Source: Musa acuminata AAA Group
Taxonomy: Eukaryota; Streptophyta; Magnoliopsida; Zingiberales; Musaceae
Direction of reading: 5' to 3'
Assembly (NCBI RefSeq): GCF_036884655.1
Contig: NC_088356.1
Coordinates: forward strand, 17,073,501-17,137,500
Length of the DNA stretch: 64,000 nt
Translations under genes and position numbers: made by a program
Notes under the pieces: generated by a model
Databases searched by the model: none
What the model saw: the letters and a program-made list of their open reading frames with translations, nothing else
What the model was told of the DNA's origin: nothing
In this document: positions 44,202 to 55,705 of the stretch, one piece after another
Layout: each line of letters opens with the position of its first letter
How positions within the stretch are numbered: position 1 is the first letter of the stretch

Positions 44202-44433
44202 GGCGGTCTGGAGGTCAGCTCAGCCGGGCAGCTTCCGCATTTTGTAACTTTTGTGCCCTTCGGGTCTGGTCACAGTTGTAACCCCTTGCTTTATAAAGAA
44301 AACTTTCTCCCAGTATGTCTTTCGAAAGTCGGGTCTTGTAATCCTATGCTTCGTGAATAAAAGAACCTTTTCCCAGTGTCTTTTAAACTTCAAAAATTGC
44401 ACAACTTCGACTCTGGAGCGGTTGCCCGGGACC
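44202..44433. terminator. Convergent 3' ends of B pol and aORF
   Basis: The aORF stop (44201) and the pol stop (44434) face each other across 232 bp. AATAAA at 44356-44361 on the plus strand is a fitting polyadenylation signal for the aORF, about 155 bp after its stop. Confidence 0.5.
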
Positions 44434-47400
44434 TCAAACGAAGAATTTTTTAAGGTTCTGGATGTTCCATGTCCTCGGCAGGGAGGAACCGTCCATCGTT
44501 GTGAGTCGATAAGTACCTGGTCGAACCACGCCGGTGACCCGGTAAGGTCCCTCCCACTTGGGGGCCAGCTTCCCCCTCGTTCGGGTCGGGTCGGTGACTT
44601 CGGCCCTCCGTAGGACTAGATCGCCTAACCTGACTGGTCTGGGTCGCACCTTTCTGTTGTAGACCCTTGCGACGGCTCTCTGGTGAGAGAGGGCCTTCAA
44701 GTGTGCGTCGGCGCGTCGCTCCTCGAGCACGTCGAGGCTGGCGCGGAGTCCCTGGTTCGAGGCCTCCTGTTCGTAGCTCCTTGTTCGAAGTGTGGCAACA
44801 GTCATCTCGGGCGGTAGGATGGCCTCAGTCCCGAAAGTCAATCTATACGGGGATTCTCCGGTCGCAGTTTTGGGGGTGGTGCGCAGCGACCACAACACGC
44901 TGGGGAGCTCGTCCGTCCAAGTCGATCGGGCTGCGGACACTCTTCTTCTGAGGCCATCCAGGATGGACCGGTTGGTTACCTCGGCCAACCCGTTCGTCTG
45001 AGGGTGGGCCACCGAACTGAACCTTAGTTGAATGCCATGATCGGCGCAGAATTCCCGGAACCTCGTGCCGGCGAACTGAGGTCCGTTGTCGGTGACAATG
45101 GCCCTGGGCAACCCGAACCGGGTCACAAGGTTTTTCCAAACGAATTTCTCCATTTGGTGCTCTGTCGTCATAGCCAGTGGCTCGGCCTCGACCCACTTTG
45201 TGAAGTAGTCCACTCCCACAATTATGTACTTCCGCTGTCCAGAGGCCGGTGGGAAGGGGCCGAGGAGGTCTAGTCCCCACTGGGCGAATGGCCATACACA
45301 GTCGATGGGACTGAGCGGAACCGCAGGCTGTCGGGGTGCGCAGGCGTGTCGTTGGCATGAGCCGCACCGTTGCACGTAAGCTTTTGCGTCTCGACACATG
45401 GTTGGCCAGTAGTAGCCTTGGCGGAGTATCTTGTGCGCCAGGGTCCGTCCGCCAATGTGTTCACCGCAGATCCCCTCGTGAGTTTCAGCCAGGACTGTCC
45501 GGGCTTCGTCAGGCTCCAAACACCTCAGGAGGGGGTAGGTGAAGGATCGTTTGTAAAGCCGGCCACTTTCCTCGGTGTACCACGCGTGCGTGCGGTGCAG
45601 ACGCCGAGCTGCGCCTTCGTCGAGGGGAAGGGTTCCGTCCCGCTTGAAGCGCAACAACTCCTGCACCCATGTGGTCGGCGCACCGCCTGGGGCCGTGGTT
45701 GCCACCTCAATGGCGGGAGCGGGAAGCTCCTCCATCTCTGGCCACGCTTCGGGGGTTCGCCTTGACGCCAGCTTAGCGAGCGCGTCGGCTCATCCGTTCT
45801 CCTCCCTCAGAACATTAGATAATGTAAAGTGAGGGAATTTCGCGGCTAGATCCCTTACCCGTGCCAGATATTTGGCCATGGTTGCGTCACGAGCTTCATA
45901 TCCACCGCTGAGCTGTTCGGCCACGAGTTGCGAGTCAATGAGGACATGTATCGCGGCCACTTGCATCTCGAGGGCCAGCCTTAGTCCTGCTAGGAGTGCT
46001 TCGTACTCCGCCTCATTGTTGGTGGCTTTAAACCCAAAACGGAGGGAGCGCTCGAATGAGCGTCCGTCGGGGGCGAGAAGGACCAGCCCAGCTCCGGCAC
46101 CCCTTGAGTTGGCCGAGCCGTCCACGTGTAGGGTCCAAGCCTCGAGAGCTCGCTCGAGGTCTTTGTCCACCCGAGCTAATTCCACAATGAAGTCGGCTAC
46201 CGCCTGGGCCTTGATGGCGGTTCTGGGCGCGTAACTGATATCATGTTCACCGAGCTCCACCGCCCATCTGAGGAGCCGACCTGCAACATCGTACTTTGTT
46301 AAGATCTGTCGGAGAGGTTGGTCGGTGACGACTTCCACCGAGTGTGCCTGGAAGTAGGGGCGCAATTTCCGAGCCGAGAGCACCAGGGTGAGTGCGAGTT
46401 TTTCAATCGGCGGGTAACGTTCCTCAGGTCCACTCAGGACATGGCTGACGTAGTAGATCGGGAGTTGTGTGCCGGAGCTTTCCTTCACGAGGACGGAGCT
46501 AACTGCGTGCAGAGAGGCCGCCAGATAGAGCCCCAGCTTCTCGCCGGGGAAGACAGAGGCGAGTCGAGGGAGGCTGGCCAGGTGCTGCTTCATCTGTTTC
46601 AAAGCCTCCTCGCATTCCGATGTCCATTGAAAGTTCTTCGGGTCTTTGAGCGCCTTGAAAAAAGGAAGGCAGCGATCGCCCGATCGGGCGAGGAAGCGAG
46701 ATAGGGCGACAAGTCTACCGTTGAGTCGCTGCAGGTCTTTAACCGTCCGAGGGGACTTCATATCGATTATTGCCTGTACTTTCTCCGGGTTGGCGTCGAT
46801 TCCTCTCTGGTGTACAATGAACCCCAGGAACTTCCCGGAGGTGACGCCGAAAGCGCACTTTGTGGGGTTGAGCCGCATGCCGAACTTGCGTAGCGTGGCG
46901 AAGGCCTCGGCTAGGTCGGCAAGGTGTGTTCCGGCCTCTCTGCTTTTCACAATCATGTCGTCCACGTAGACTTCCATGTTCCTCCCGATTTGAGGGGCAA
47001 ACATCTTGTTTACCGTCCTCTGGTACGTGGCTCCGGCATTTTTCAACCCGAACGGCATGACCTTGTAGAAGTATATCCCTTGATCGGTGAGGAAAGCCGT
47101 GTGTTCCCTGTCTTCGGGCGCCATCCTGATCTGATTGTATCCTGAATAGGCGTCCATGAAAGAGAGGCGTGCGTGCCCTGCCGTCGCGTCGACCAGCTGG
47201 TCGATCTTCGGGAGGGGATAGCAGTCTTTAGGACACGCACTATTGAGACTAGTGTAGTCGACGCACATCCTCCAGCTTCCATTGTGTTTTTTCACGAGAA
47301 CTACATTGGATAACCACTGAGGGTATTTGGCTTCTTCTATGAAGCCGGCCGCCAAGAGTCGGTCCACCTCCTCTTGTATGACACGTTGTCGGTCAGGTGC

Positions 47401-47565
47401 GTGGCGCCGGGGCTTTTGCTTCACCAGATGAGCGTCAGGTGGGATATTGAGATGATGCTCCGCGACCTTCGGGTCGACTCCCTCCATGTCCGACAGGGCC
47501 CAGGCGAAAATGTCGGTATTTTCCCGCAGAAGGCCGACGAGCTGTTCCCGTTCCCGCTCGGGCAT
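44434..47565 (-). pseudogene. pol: B pol: RT, RNase H, archaeal RNase H, integrase (one internal stop)
   Basis: Same frame as the upstream gag-pro. RT has YVDD at 46957-46968. RNase H is followed by archaeal-type RNase H ([28 protein letters not shown]). A TGA at 45790-45792 interrupts just after LREENG, where ADALAKLAS follows, probably CGA to TGA. Integrase continues to 44434 with GYYWPTMCRDA, GLDLLGPFP, TDNGPQF and NGLAEVTNR, so zinc site and DDE residues are all present. It is nearly intact, and one of the two copies that define the family here. Confidence 0.9.
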
Positions 47566-47586
47566 CTCTGATCCGACCTTGACCGT

Positions 47587-49737
47587 CTAATCCGGCCGTG
47601 CTTCCCGCAAGGGGACGTCAACAGTGGATCCCCTCGGCTCAGGGTGGGGGGCCGGCTTCTTTGCTTCCCGGGGATCTTCCAGAGGCGCCCCTCCCCTGGT
47701 CCTTTTGCTCAATGAGACGGAGGTGAGGTAGCAGCGCCTGGACTCTTGGGGGCTTCCGGTGACTTCCCCGACCCCCTCCCGAGTCGGGAATTTGACGGTC
47801 CGGTAGTAGGTCGAGACGACGGCTCTGACCTTGTTGAGGGTTGGTCGACCGAGTATGGCATTATAAGCGGTGGGAAGGTCGACCACCAAAAAGGTGGTCA
47901 TGACGGTCTTTGATTTCGGCGGGGTCCCCAGGGTCAGAGGCAGGGTGATGGCTCCCAGGGGCGATATTGAATCTCCCGTGAAGCCGGTGAGCGCCGAGCA
48001 CATCGGGCTTAGACTTTCCCTGGCTAGGCCCAGCTTCTGGAAGGCGCCAAAGTAGAGTATGTCGGCCGAGCTCCCCGTGTCGACCATGATTCTCCTTACT
48101 TGCGCGTTGGCTACCCTAGCCGATATTACTAGGGCATCGTCGTGGTGGGGTCGCTCAGTAGCTCCGGTTGGGAAGGTGATCTCGGGCTCGAGCCCGCGTC
48201 CCGAGGCTTCGTCGGGGGCGGCCTGGGCATAGGCCTTCTTGCCCGACATAGAACTTCCTCCAGAAGCGGGGCCCCCGGCTATGACATCGATGTGTCGCTC
48301 GACAGGGCCCTCCGGACGAGGAGACTCCTCCTTGCTTGGCCGGAGGTACTGGCCGAGGTGACCTCTGAGGATGAGCTCCTCGATTTGTCTTTTTAACTCG
48401 AAACACTGCTCAGTGTCGTGCCCGTGTTGTCGATGGAACCGGCAATACTTTGAGCGGTCTGCGAGCTCTCGCGGGTTCTTCATCGGGTGAGGGTCCCTGA
48501 GCAGCCCCTTCCCCCTTTCGTGTAGGAATATCTCAGTCCGGGAAGAGTTCAAGGCGGGAAGAGGAGGCCTTGGGTCGGGCCTGTCCAACTTTCGCCGGGA
48601 GGCGGTGGGTTGTTGCTGTCGGGGCGGCTCTAACTTGACCTTTCTGTGCTCCTCCCGCCTTCCGACCATCCAGGTTTCCGCGGCGATGAACTGACTGGCC
48701 CGTTGGAGCATCTCGGGGACCGCGACGGGGGGCCTCTCCACGAGCGACCAGAAGAACCTGGAGGGCCGCAGACCAGTCATAAAGGCCTGCATCAAGAGAG
48801 AGGGGTGAGCATCCGACAATCCACGGATTTGCGTCGTAAACCGGTTCACAAAGTGAGAAAGGGGCTCGTCCTCCTTCTGGTTGAGCCCCAGGAGCAATGC
48901 CATGGACGGCTTCGGTCGGGCGTACGCCAGGAAGTTAAGTTCAAAATCCTTGACGAACTGATCGAAGGAGGCGATGGTCCCTGGCTTCAGGCCACTGTAC
49001 CACGCGCGGGCTGGTCCTCGCAAGGTCGTCGGGAATGCCCTGCACATCAGGGCGTCTGAAGTCCCGAATAGCGCCATCTGGGACCGAAAAGCGGCCACGT
49101 GGTCCGCGGGGTCGGTCGCGCCGTCATACGCGTCCAAGGAGGGGAGGCGGAAATGCAGCGGGATCGCCTGATCCTGTATCTCGGGGGTGAACGGAGATCC
49201 TTGGTGTCCGTCCGCCCCGAGTTCTCCTTTTGACTTACGAACCTCCTGTTGTACCTCGTCAAGCCTTTGACTGACGAGGCGCAGCTGGGCCCGTAGGGCG
49301 TTCGTCGAGTCGGCAGTCGGAGCCTCGGCCTCGGGGCGGCTCGCCGTGTCCTCTGCTTCCCTGCTCCCCGGTCGAGTTGTGGGGTTTCGAGGCGAGCCCG
49401 GAGGCCCTGGGAGTGGCGCGCGGGCCGGGTCGGGGGTCTCCTGTTGCTGCGAGGGCCGCGTCGCACGCGGAGGGGCTCGTTGGGAGACAATGGTCTGCAC
49501 CATGCTTGTCAGAGCTCGGACCTGGTGGGCGAGGTCATGAAAGGCCTCGGGCGACACTTGCGAGGAGTCGACGGGTGCGCCGCTAGGGGGCGACAAGCCC
49601 GGGTCGTTGAACGGTCGCCAGTAGCATTCCGACACCGCTGCGGGGCGTTCGTCGTGGGTTTCGTCACGCCGTTCCCCCAAGGCGGGGAGCTCCGCATTTG
49701 AGGATCCGCCGGGGTAGATTTGCTGATCGCCTGACAT
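47587..49737 (-). CDS. gag: B gag-protease
   Basis: I chose the ATG at 49737 ([11 protein letters not shown]). An upstream in-frame ATG at 49764 lies inside the primer-binding site, and A's gag ATG aligns with 49737. The N-terminal part is Pro-rich. The retrotransposon-gag core contains [18 protein letters not shown] and [17 protein letters not shown] knuckle is [14 protein letters not shown], and an aspartic protease has DTGSSADIL near 48080. The ORF stops at a TAG (47587-47589) between protease and RT. Reading continues in the same frame (TVKVGSEMPERE), where A has coding sequence, so the stop is either a point mutation or a read-through signal; I favour mutation. Confidence 0.9.
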   Translation of the reverse strand: MSGDQQIYPGGSSNAELPALGERRDETHDERPAAVSECYWRPFNDPGLSPPSGAPVDSSQVSPEAFHDLAHQVRALTSMVQTIVSQRAPPRATRPSQQQETPDPARAPLPGPPGSPRNPTTRPGSREAEDTASRPEAEAPTADSTNALRAQLRLVSQRLDEVQQEVRKSKGELGADGHQGSPFTPEIQDQAIPLHFRLPSLDAYDGATDPADHVAAFRSQMALFGTSDALMCRAFPTTLRGPARAWYSGLKPGTIASFDQFVKDFELNFLAYARPKPSMALLLGLNQKEDEPLSHFVNRFTTQIRGLSDAHPSLLMQAFMTGLRPSRFFWSLVERPPVAVPEMLQRASQFIAAETWMVGRREEHRKVKLEPPRQQQPTASRRKLDRPDPRPPLPALNSSRTEIFLHERGKGLLRDPHPMKNPRELADRSKYCRFHRQHGHDTEQCFELKRQIEELILRGHLGQYLRPSKEESPRPEGPVERHIDVIAGGPASGGSSMSGKKAYAQAAPDEASGRGLEPEITFPTGATERPHHDDALVISARVANAQVRRIMVDTGSSADILYFGAFQKLGLARESLSPMCSALTGFTGDSISPLGAITLPLTLGTPPKSKTVMTTFLVVDLPTAYNAILGRPTLNKVRAVVSTYYRTVKFPTREGVGEVTGSPQESRRCYLTSVSLSKRTRGGAPLEDPREAKKPAPHPEPRGSTVDVPLREARPD

Positions 49738-49743
49738 TTGGAT

Positions 49744-49764
49744 GGGCCCTCCTTCTAGCGCCAT
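49744..49764 (-). promoter_or_regulatory. B primer-binding site
   Basis: The element strand reads TGGCGCTAGAAGGAGGGCC after a short GAA spacer from the 5' LTR end, as in A. The primer tRNA was not identified. Confidence 0.78.
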
Positions 49765-49766
49765 TC

Positions 49767-50384
49767 TGTTACGGTAAGTAACTTTTTTAGCCGCGACCTA
49801 GGGGCCGACGCGGCTAGTTCAGGGCTCCAAATGACTCGAATCGGACGTGTCCCTCCCCGAGGCCTTGAGATGGCGGATGTCGAGGACCTGCCTGGAAAAC
49901 TTGGCCTTGCTGAGCTACCGGCGATCGGGTACCTGCACACAGGTCGGGTCGGTGGCTCGGCCCGACCCCTCCGACGATTACGTCAGTGGGGAGGAGTATT
50001 GTATTGAGTGAGAAATTGGTCCTCCCTGCTGGGAGCCGGGGGGGGGGGGGGGGGGGGGGGTACTTATGAGGGGGGCTTGATGTTACCTGATGGGCCATCC
50101 TGCAAGAGCCGGACCGTACCTACGGTGGCGTCTGTCGCCGTCGTGGACGTTGCGTGTGGAGCCGAGCTGCCGCAGGGTATGGGGGATGCCAGCAGGTGCG
50201 TTTGCCTGCCTTGGCCGGCCCTGATGGGTCAGCCGAGGAGGCCCAAGTACGGTGGGTATGGGTGCGTGTTGCGTCGTCGTTAATGCTCTTTCTGGGGCAG
50301 CGCGCCGTGCTGGGCGTCCGACATGGGGGGGTGTATTACGTCAAATCCGGGGTGTTATGTCAAGTCAGTTTTTTACCCCTATCA
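49767..50384 (-). repeat. B 5' LTR (618 bp)
   Basis: Equal in length to 39777-40394. It also has exactly 23 G on the plus strand (50038-50060). About 14 substitutions separate the copies. Confidence 0.92.
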
Positions 50385-51104
50385 ATCATCATCATCACTT
50401 GAGTTTTCTTTCAAGTGGTCTTCTTGAGTTCTAAGTGCCAAATCCTTTTTATTCTTTAGAAGATTGTTCTCAAGTTCTACATGTGCATTGTATGTCATTT
50501 CGTAGGTCATCAAAGACCCAATAAGTTCTTTAAATGGAAAGTTGTTTAAGTCTTTGGCTTCTTGAATTGCGGTTACTTTATGATCCCAACTCTTTTGAAG
50601 GGATTTTAATATCTTGTTAACGAGTTTAAAATTAGAAAAACTTTTACTAAGTTCTTTTAGACCATTGATGGCATCCGTAAACCGGGTGTATATGTCTCCA
50701 ATAGTCTCGCTTGGTTTCATGTGAAACAATTCATAACTATGAACTAAAAGATTGATTTTTAACTCCTTAACCCTACTTATGCCTTTGTGTGTGATTTCAA
50801 GTGTATGCCAAATGTCATAAGCCATTTCGCAAATAGAAACTTGATTGAATTCATTTTTATCCAAAGCACAAAATAAAGCATTCAAAGCTTTGGTATTCAA
50901 AGAAAAAGTCTTCTTCTCCAAATCATTCCAATGGTTTATTGGAAGAGAAGTCTTTTGAAATTCATTTTCAATGATATTTCATAACTCAAAATCCATAGAA
51001 ATCAAAAAAATCCTCATTCTAGTTTTCTAATAAGTGTAGTTCATTCCATTGAATATGGGAGGACATGTGATAGAATAACCCTTATGATTACTAGCAAAAG
51101 CTAT
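50385..51104 (-). pseudogene. gag: D gag N-terminal part
   Basis: The start codon position reads ATA (51104-51102), where C1 has ATG. Two stops follow (TYTY-stop-KTRM, FEL-stop-NII). The frame is then open from 50921 (MEKKTFSLNTKALNALFCAL) as a UBN2-type gag domain up to B's insertion at an Asp-rich run. It continues at 39776. Confidence 0.85.
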
Positions 51105-51141
51105 CTCTTTTAGGTTTTAAACCAAATTGAGAGTAATTTCA

Positions 51142-51154
51142 CTCTGATATCAAT
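51142..51154 (-). promoter_or_regulatory. D primer-binding site remnant
   Basis: The element strand reads ATTGATATCAGAGTG after the 5' LTR end, a one- or two-base decay of TTGGTATCAGAGC. Confidence 0.7.
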
Positions 51155-53793
51155 TGTTACGATCAATACAACACTAAGAGGGCGGGGGGTAGGGGGGGGG
51201 AGGGTGGTGTGTGGCGGGTGTGAATTAGTGCTTACGTAAAATTACGTTGATTTAAAAATTTTTGTTCAATAAAATCATTTCGATAAAGCCCATATCGAAA
51301 AGTAATAAAGTAATGACTTAAAATAAATATAAAGTGAAGTGAGCAGCTAAGTAATGAAAGTAAGTAGTAAGGAAATAACACACGTGGTTTGGTCATTGTG
51401 ACCTATGTCCACTTCTGATTCCTCCTCCGTCGAGGTCACAGGCATCCACTAATGGTCTTCCTTCAATAGGTGAAGACTAACTACCTTCTTACAAATATTT
51501 CTCCTTTTCACGGGTTTAGGAGACAACTCTTACAAGCCTCACACCTCTTCTCGAATGATTACAAAGTTGAAGAAAGAGGAGGAGGACTCTTAGCACTTTT
51601 ACAACCCTTTTATACCCCAACACTTAAAGATTTTTTTACACTTTGTTGCTACTTTGTTACCCTTTCATGCAGAAATGAGTGGGATATTTATAGGCCCCCA
51701 AAGGTTTCAGAATTAGAGCCAAAAATGTCTCATCCTCGATTTTTGGGCTATTGGTGATACCACCGCCATTATTGGGCGGTACTATCACTTGACACTCTAA
51801 CACTAGGCGGTATCACTACCCAATCTGGTGACACTACCGCTTGACAGAGCCTCAGAGATTGGGCTCTGATGGTATCACTACTTGGCAGCATTAACTACCG
51901 ATAATACCACCACCTAGTTTGGGCGATACCATTACCTAGACCACTTGGGAGGGTGAGCCTCAAGCAGTTCCACCACCCACCCTAGTATTGAATCTCGAAT
52001 TTTGATGATGAAGTCAATTGTAATTTGTGTGGTCTAATTTATATGTTGAGAAAAGTGTGCATGATTAACTATGATAGCAGTAAGACATAAAGCAGGTGTT
52101 GTGCCGGAGTCAAGATCGAGATCTCATTGAGAGTTCGAGAGTTCATCGAAAATCCGGACGTTCATTGGAAGTTCTATCGGAACCAACCAAGAAGTCTAGG
52201 AGCTTGCCAAAGAAGCTCATCGGAACTCGCCAAGAAGATTGTCGTATAGTCCAGGAGCTTGCTGGGAGTCTGCCAGAACATTGCCGAGAGTTTGTCGGAT
52301 GTTCGCCGGAAGGACACCGGAAGAGCAATTGACACACCGGAACAAGAAGCGTTTTAGTTATCATAGTTAGAGTGTAAATTAAGTTAGGATTGGGAGGTAA
52401 TCCCACTAACTTAAGTAGGGGCCAATTAGGCCCTTAATAGAATTGGGCCGAATTGATCAGCCAATTCAGCCCTTGAAAAGATGGCCGGCGGTGGCACCGC
52501 TTGGAAGGCAGTGCCCCAAGATATCTGGGCAGTGGTATCGCCCAAACTAAGCGGTGGTACCATCGGCAATGAATGCTGCTAGAGGTGGTACCGCCCAGTG
52601 TCAAATCAGCGGTAGTAGTACCACCCAATAACGGTGATGGTACCACCAGTACCCCAGATTTTAGGGATGTGACACTTTTTGGCTTCAATTTTAAAGCCAT
52701 TGGGGTCTATAAAAATCCCACCCTTTTCTGCATGGAAGGGCATGAAAGTGTTGGCTTAATCTTGAATTCTTGAGTCATAAAAGTATTGTAAAAGTTAGAG
52801 TTCTCCTCCTTCATCTCTTAGTCTTGTAACAATCCAAGAAAGATGAGTGAGACTTGTAAGGGTTATCTCCTAAACCCGGGAAAAGGAGAAAGCACTATAA
52901 AGAGGTGTTCGGTCGTCACCTATTGAAGGAAGGCCTTTAGTGGACGCTGGTGACCTCATCGGAGGAGGAATTCGAAAGTAGATGTAGGTCACATTGACTG
53001 AACCACTCTAAATTCTGGTTTGCTTTTCATTTGTGCAATTTACATTACTGCAAACCTCCTTAATCTTCTCTTGCACTTTTATGAAAGCTTTCAAGTACAA
53101 CTTCTCTCCAAAACATATTGAATCAAAACCATTTTCGTTGGAATCAGTTTTAATCGAAATGAACATTTTTTTGAAATCGTGAAAGTTTTTCGCTACACTA
53201 ATTTACCCCCCTCTTAGTGCCACTCTTGATCCTAACACCTAGGTGGTGCCACCGCTTGGCATGGCTCCAAGTGCTTGAGTGGGTCTTCCATCCTACCCAA
53301 CTCAGCCCTAAACCGGGCCTAGTTGGCCCCTAACTGAGTTAGTGGGATTAACTCCCAATCGTAACTCAATTTATATTCTAACTACTATAATTAAGGCATT
53401 AATTAATCAATCTTTGTCCGGTATGCTAATTGTTCTTCCGACATAATCTCGACGGACTTCTAGTGAACTCTTGGCATGCTTTTGGTGAACTTCTTACGAA
53501 CTCTCAGCAAGCTCCCGACGAACTCTCGGTGAACTCCCGACAAACTCTCGATGAACTCTTGACAAACTCTCGGCGAGCTCCCGATGAACTCTCAGTGAGC
53601 TTCGGATGAACCCTCGGTGAGCTTCCGGCACATTGTCTAAATCTTCGACGCATTGTCCGATCTTTGACTCAGGCCCAACATATGTTTTATACCTTATTTA
53701 TTATCATAGTTAATCCTACAACACTCTTCTCAACATATGGATTAGATCAATAATTTATCAATTGATTTCATCATCAAAATCTGAGATTCAACA
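51155..53793 (-). repeat. D 5' LTR, interrupted by solo LTR
   Basis: Plus-strand ends are TGTTACGATCAATAC and GAGATTCAACA. Without the solo LTR and TSD copy it is 1,382 bp, against 1,270 bp for the 3' LTR. Part of the difference is in the GAACTCTCGGTGAAC tandem block at 53450-53640. Confidence 0.85.
51986..53237 (+). repeat. Sirevirus solo LTR (1,252 bp) in D's 5' LTR
   Basis: Runs TATTGAATCTCG to GATCCTAACA, with the first G mutated to A, and has the TSD CCTAG (51981-51985 and 53238-53242). It has a TATA box (CTATAAAAAT) near 52707 and GGTGGCACCGCC-like motifs near 52490. It is in the opposite orientation to D. Confidence 0.88.
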
Positions 53794-54684
53794 TGAAGTA
53801 GTCTAGGTTGTAATTGAGTTAATTTTGAATATAATTATGCCAACTTAATTAGGGGCCCATTGGCCCTGATTTGGGGCTAATTTAGGCCCATTGGGAGGCC
53901 CATTCAGTGACCTAAAAGTTGGGTCAAGCGATGGCATTACCAAACTAGGCGATGGAATCGCCAAAGGCTTAGTCTTTGAGAGCCTAGCCTCTAAGGCTAT
54001 CAGGCGGTGGTATTGTTAGACTAGGCGGTGGTACCGCCCAAACACAGTGCCCCAGACTATGTCAAGCGGTGTACCGCCTAGTGTTAGTCTGTAGGTGATG
54101 GTACTACCCAATACTAGCGGTGGTATTGCTAATACCTTAAAAACCCAAGATTAGATCGTTTTGGCTCTAAACTTGAATCCATTTGGGGCTTATAAATATC
54201 CTACTCATCCTTGCTCAGTTTACACAAGAACTGAGAATAAATTTGTAAGAAGATGCTATTGTGATCTTCTGAGAATTCTCCTCCTCTTTTCAAAGTTAGA
54301 TTTTTGTTTAAGGGAGGGGTGAGTGACTTGTAAATATTATCTTCTAAACATGTGAAAAGGAGAAAAGGATTGTAAGAGGGTAGTTGATTTTCGTCCGTTA
54401 AAAGAACGGTAATGGAAGCCAGTAGCCTCAAGTGAAAAGGAATCAGGAGTGGACATAGGTCATGATGACCTTACCACTATAAATTGGTTTGTATTTATTT
54501 TATACTTTTCATTCTTATTATAAATTGATTTACTTATTTACTACACTTACGAATGCTTTCAAGTTAAATGTCTTTCCGATATGGACTTTATTGAAATGGT
54601 TTTTTTATAAATCATCGAAGTTTTTCGTAAGCATTAATTCACCCCCCCCCCTCCTCCCCTCTTAGTGCTGATATGATATTAACT
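53794..54684 (+). repeat. E 5' LTR, right piece
   Basis: Resumes with D's second TSD copy (53794-53798). It includes degenerate GGTGGTACCGCC-type repeats and a TATA-like TTATAAATATCC near 54190, then a C-rich tract. It ends GATATTAACT, a decayed form of GATCCTAACA, followed by the primer-site remnant. Confidence 0.8.
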
Positions 54685-54734
54685 GTTAGTATCAGAGTCA
54701 AGGTTTTTTTTGTTTAGTTTAACACCCAAGAGAA

Positions 54735-55705
54735 ATGACTTTTATCAACAATTAAGAGGGTCTTTCTATCACTCGTCCTCCTATGTTTAATGAAATGGAC
54801 TACATATATTACAAAACTAGAATGAGAATTTAATTGCTTTCTATGGATTTCGATTTATGGAACATTATTGAAAGAGGTTTTGAAAAGTTTTCCAAACCAA
54901 TGAACGAATGGAATGATTTGGAGAAGAAGACTTTCTCTTTCGATGCTAAAGCGATGAACGCTTTGTTTTGTGCTTTGGATAAAAGTGAGTTTAATTGTAT
55001 TTTGACTTGTGAAACTATACGTGACATTTGACACACTCTTCAAATTATACATGAAGGCACAAGTAGAGTTAAATAATAAAAAATTAATCTTTTGATGCAC
55101 AGTTTTGACTTGTTTCGAATGAAACTAAGCAAAACCATTGGAGACATATACACCTGTTTTACGGATATCATCAATAGTTTGAAAGTACTTGTTAAAAGTT
55201 TTTCTAATTTTGAACTTGTTAACAAAATACTAAGATCCCTTCTAAAAAATTAGGATCTGAAAGTGATGACAATATAAGAGACAAAAGACTTAAACAATTT
55301 TTCTCCTGAAGAACTTATTGGGTCTTTAGTGACCTATAAAATGACTTATATTGAATATGATGAATATGAGAACAACCTTCCAAAGAATAAAAAGAATTTG
55401 GCACTGAGAACAAAAGAAGACCACTTGAGCAAAAGCATGATATAAAACTTTTGACAAAAAAAATTAAAAAATTCACAAAAAAGATTAATTCTAAAAATAA
55501 ACTTAAAAATGACACAAGAACTGACTATAAATTATCAAAGAAGCTATTAAAGAAGAAGAAAATACTCAAGGTGACATGGGACGAAACGAGTACATTCGAA
55601 GACAATGAGCAAACCAACAAAGATGAGGTGCCGAACTAGGTGGCTTTCGATAATGAGATAAGTGACTCGACCAAAACCCCTTTACTTTACTATAAAATTA
55701 CTTGA
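54735..55705 (+). pseudogene. gag: E gag pseudogene, zinc knuckle deleted
   Basis: The ATG is at 54735, with a TAA eight codons later and further stops. Recognisable blocks are MLSMDFDLWNIIERGFEKFS (54834 on), AMNALFCALDKSEF, and a Lys-rich tail VTWDETSTFEDNEQTNKDE. The reading ends TPLLYYKIT-stop near 55705, the same type of ending as C1 and G. No CCHC knuckle is visible. Confidence 0.8.

Larger units (their letters stand above)
39777..50384 (-). mobile_element. B: Tat-lineage Ty3/gypsy retrotransposon nested in D's gag
   Basis: Two 618-bp LTRs (39777-40394 and 49767-50384) have the TSD ATCAT (39772-39776 and 50385-50389). The element is 10,608 bp and shares primer-binding site, gene order, antisense gene and tandem-array position with A. 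The LTRs differ at about 14 positions by eye (around 2%). Gag-pol is one frame with only two in-frame stops; the antisense gene has one frameshift. Confidence 0.93.
33430..53793 (-). mobile_element. D: Sirevirus Ty1/copia element with decayed gag-pol, split by B and a solo LTR
   Basis: The TSD TGAAG (33425-33429 and 53794-53798) flanks LTRs at 33430-34699 (3' LTR) and 51155-53793 (5' LTR, containing a solo LTR). Transcription order on the minus strand is primer-binding site (about 51142-51154), gag (split by B), protease, integrase, RT, RNase H, noncoding zone, polypurine tract. It is the only element in the right block with traces of complete pol. All genes carry stops. The net length without insertions is about 8.5 kb. 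Confidence 0.9.

Noticed and set aside
47587..47589. Programmed read-through at B's TAG as a firm call
   Set aside because: A has uninterrupted coding sequence at the same site and no structure was assessed; a point mutation is simpler.
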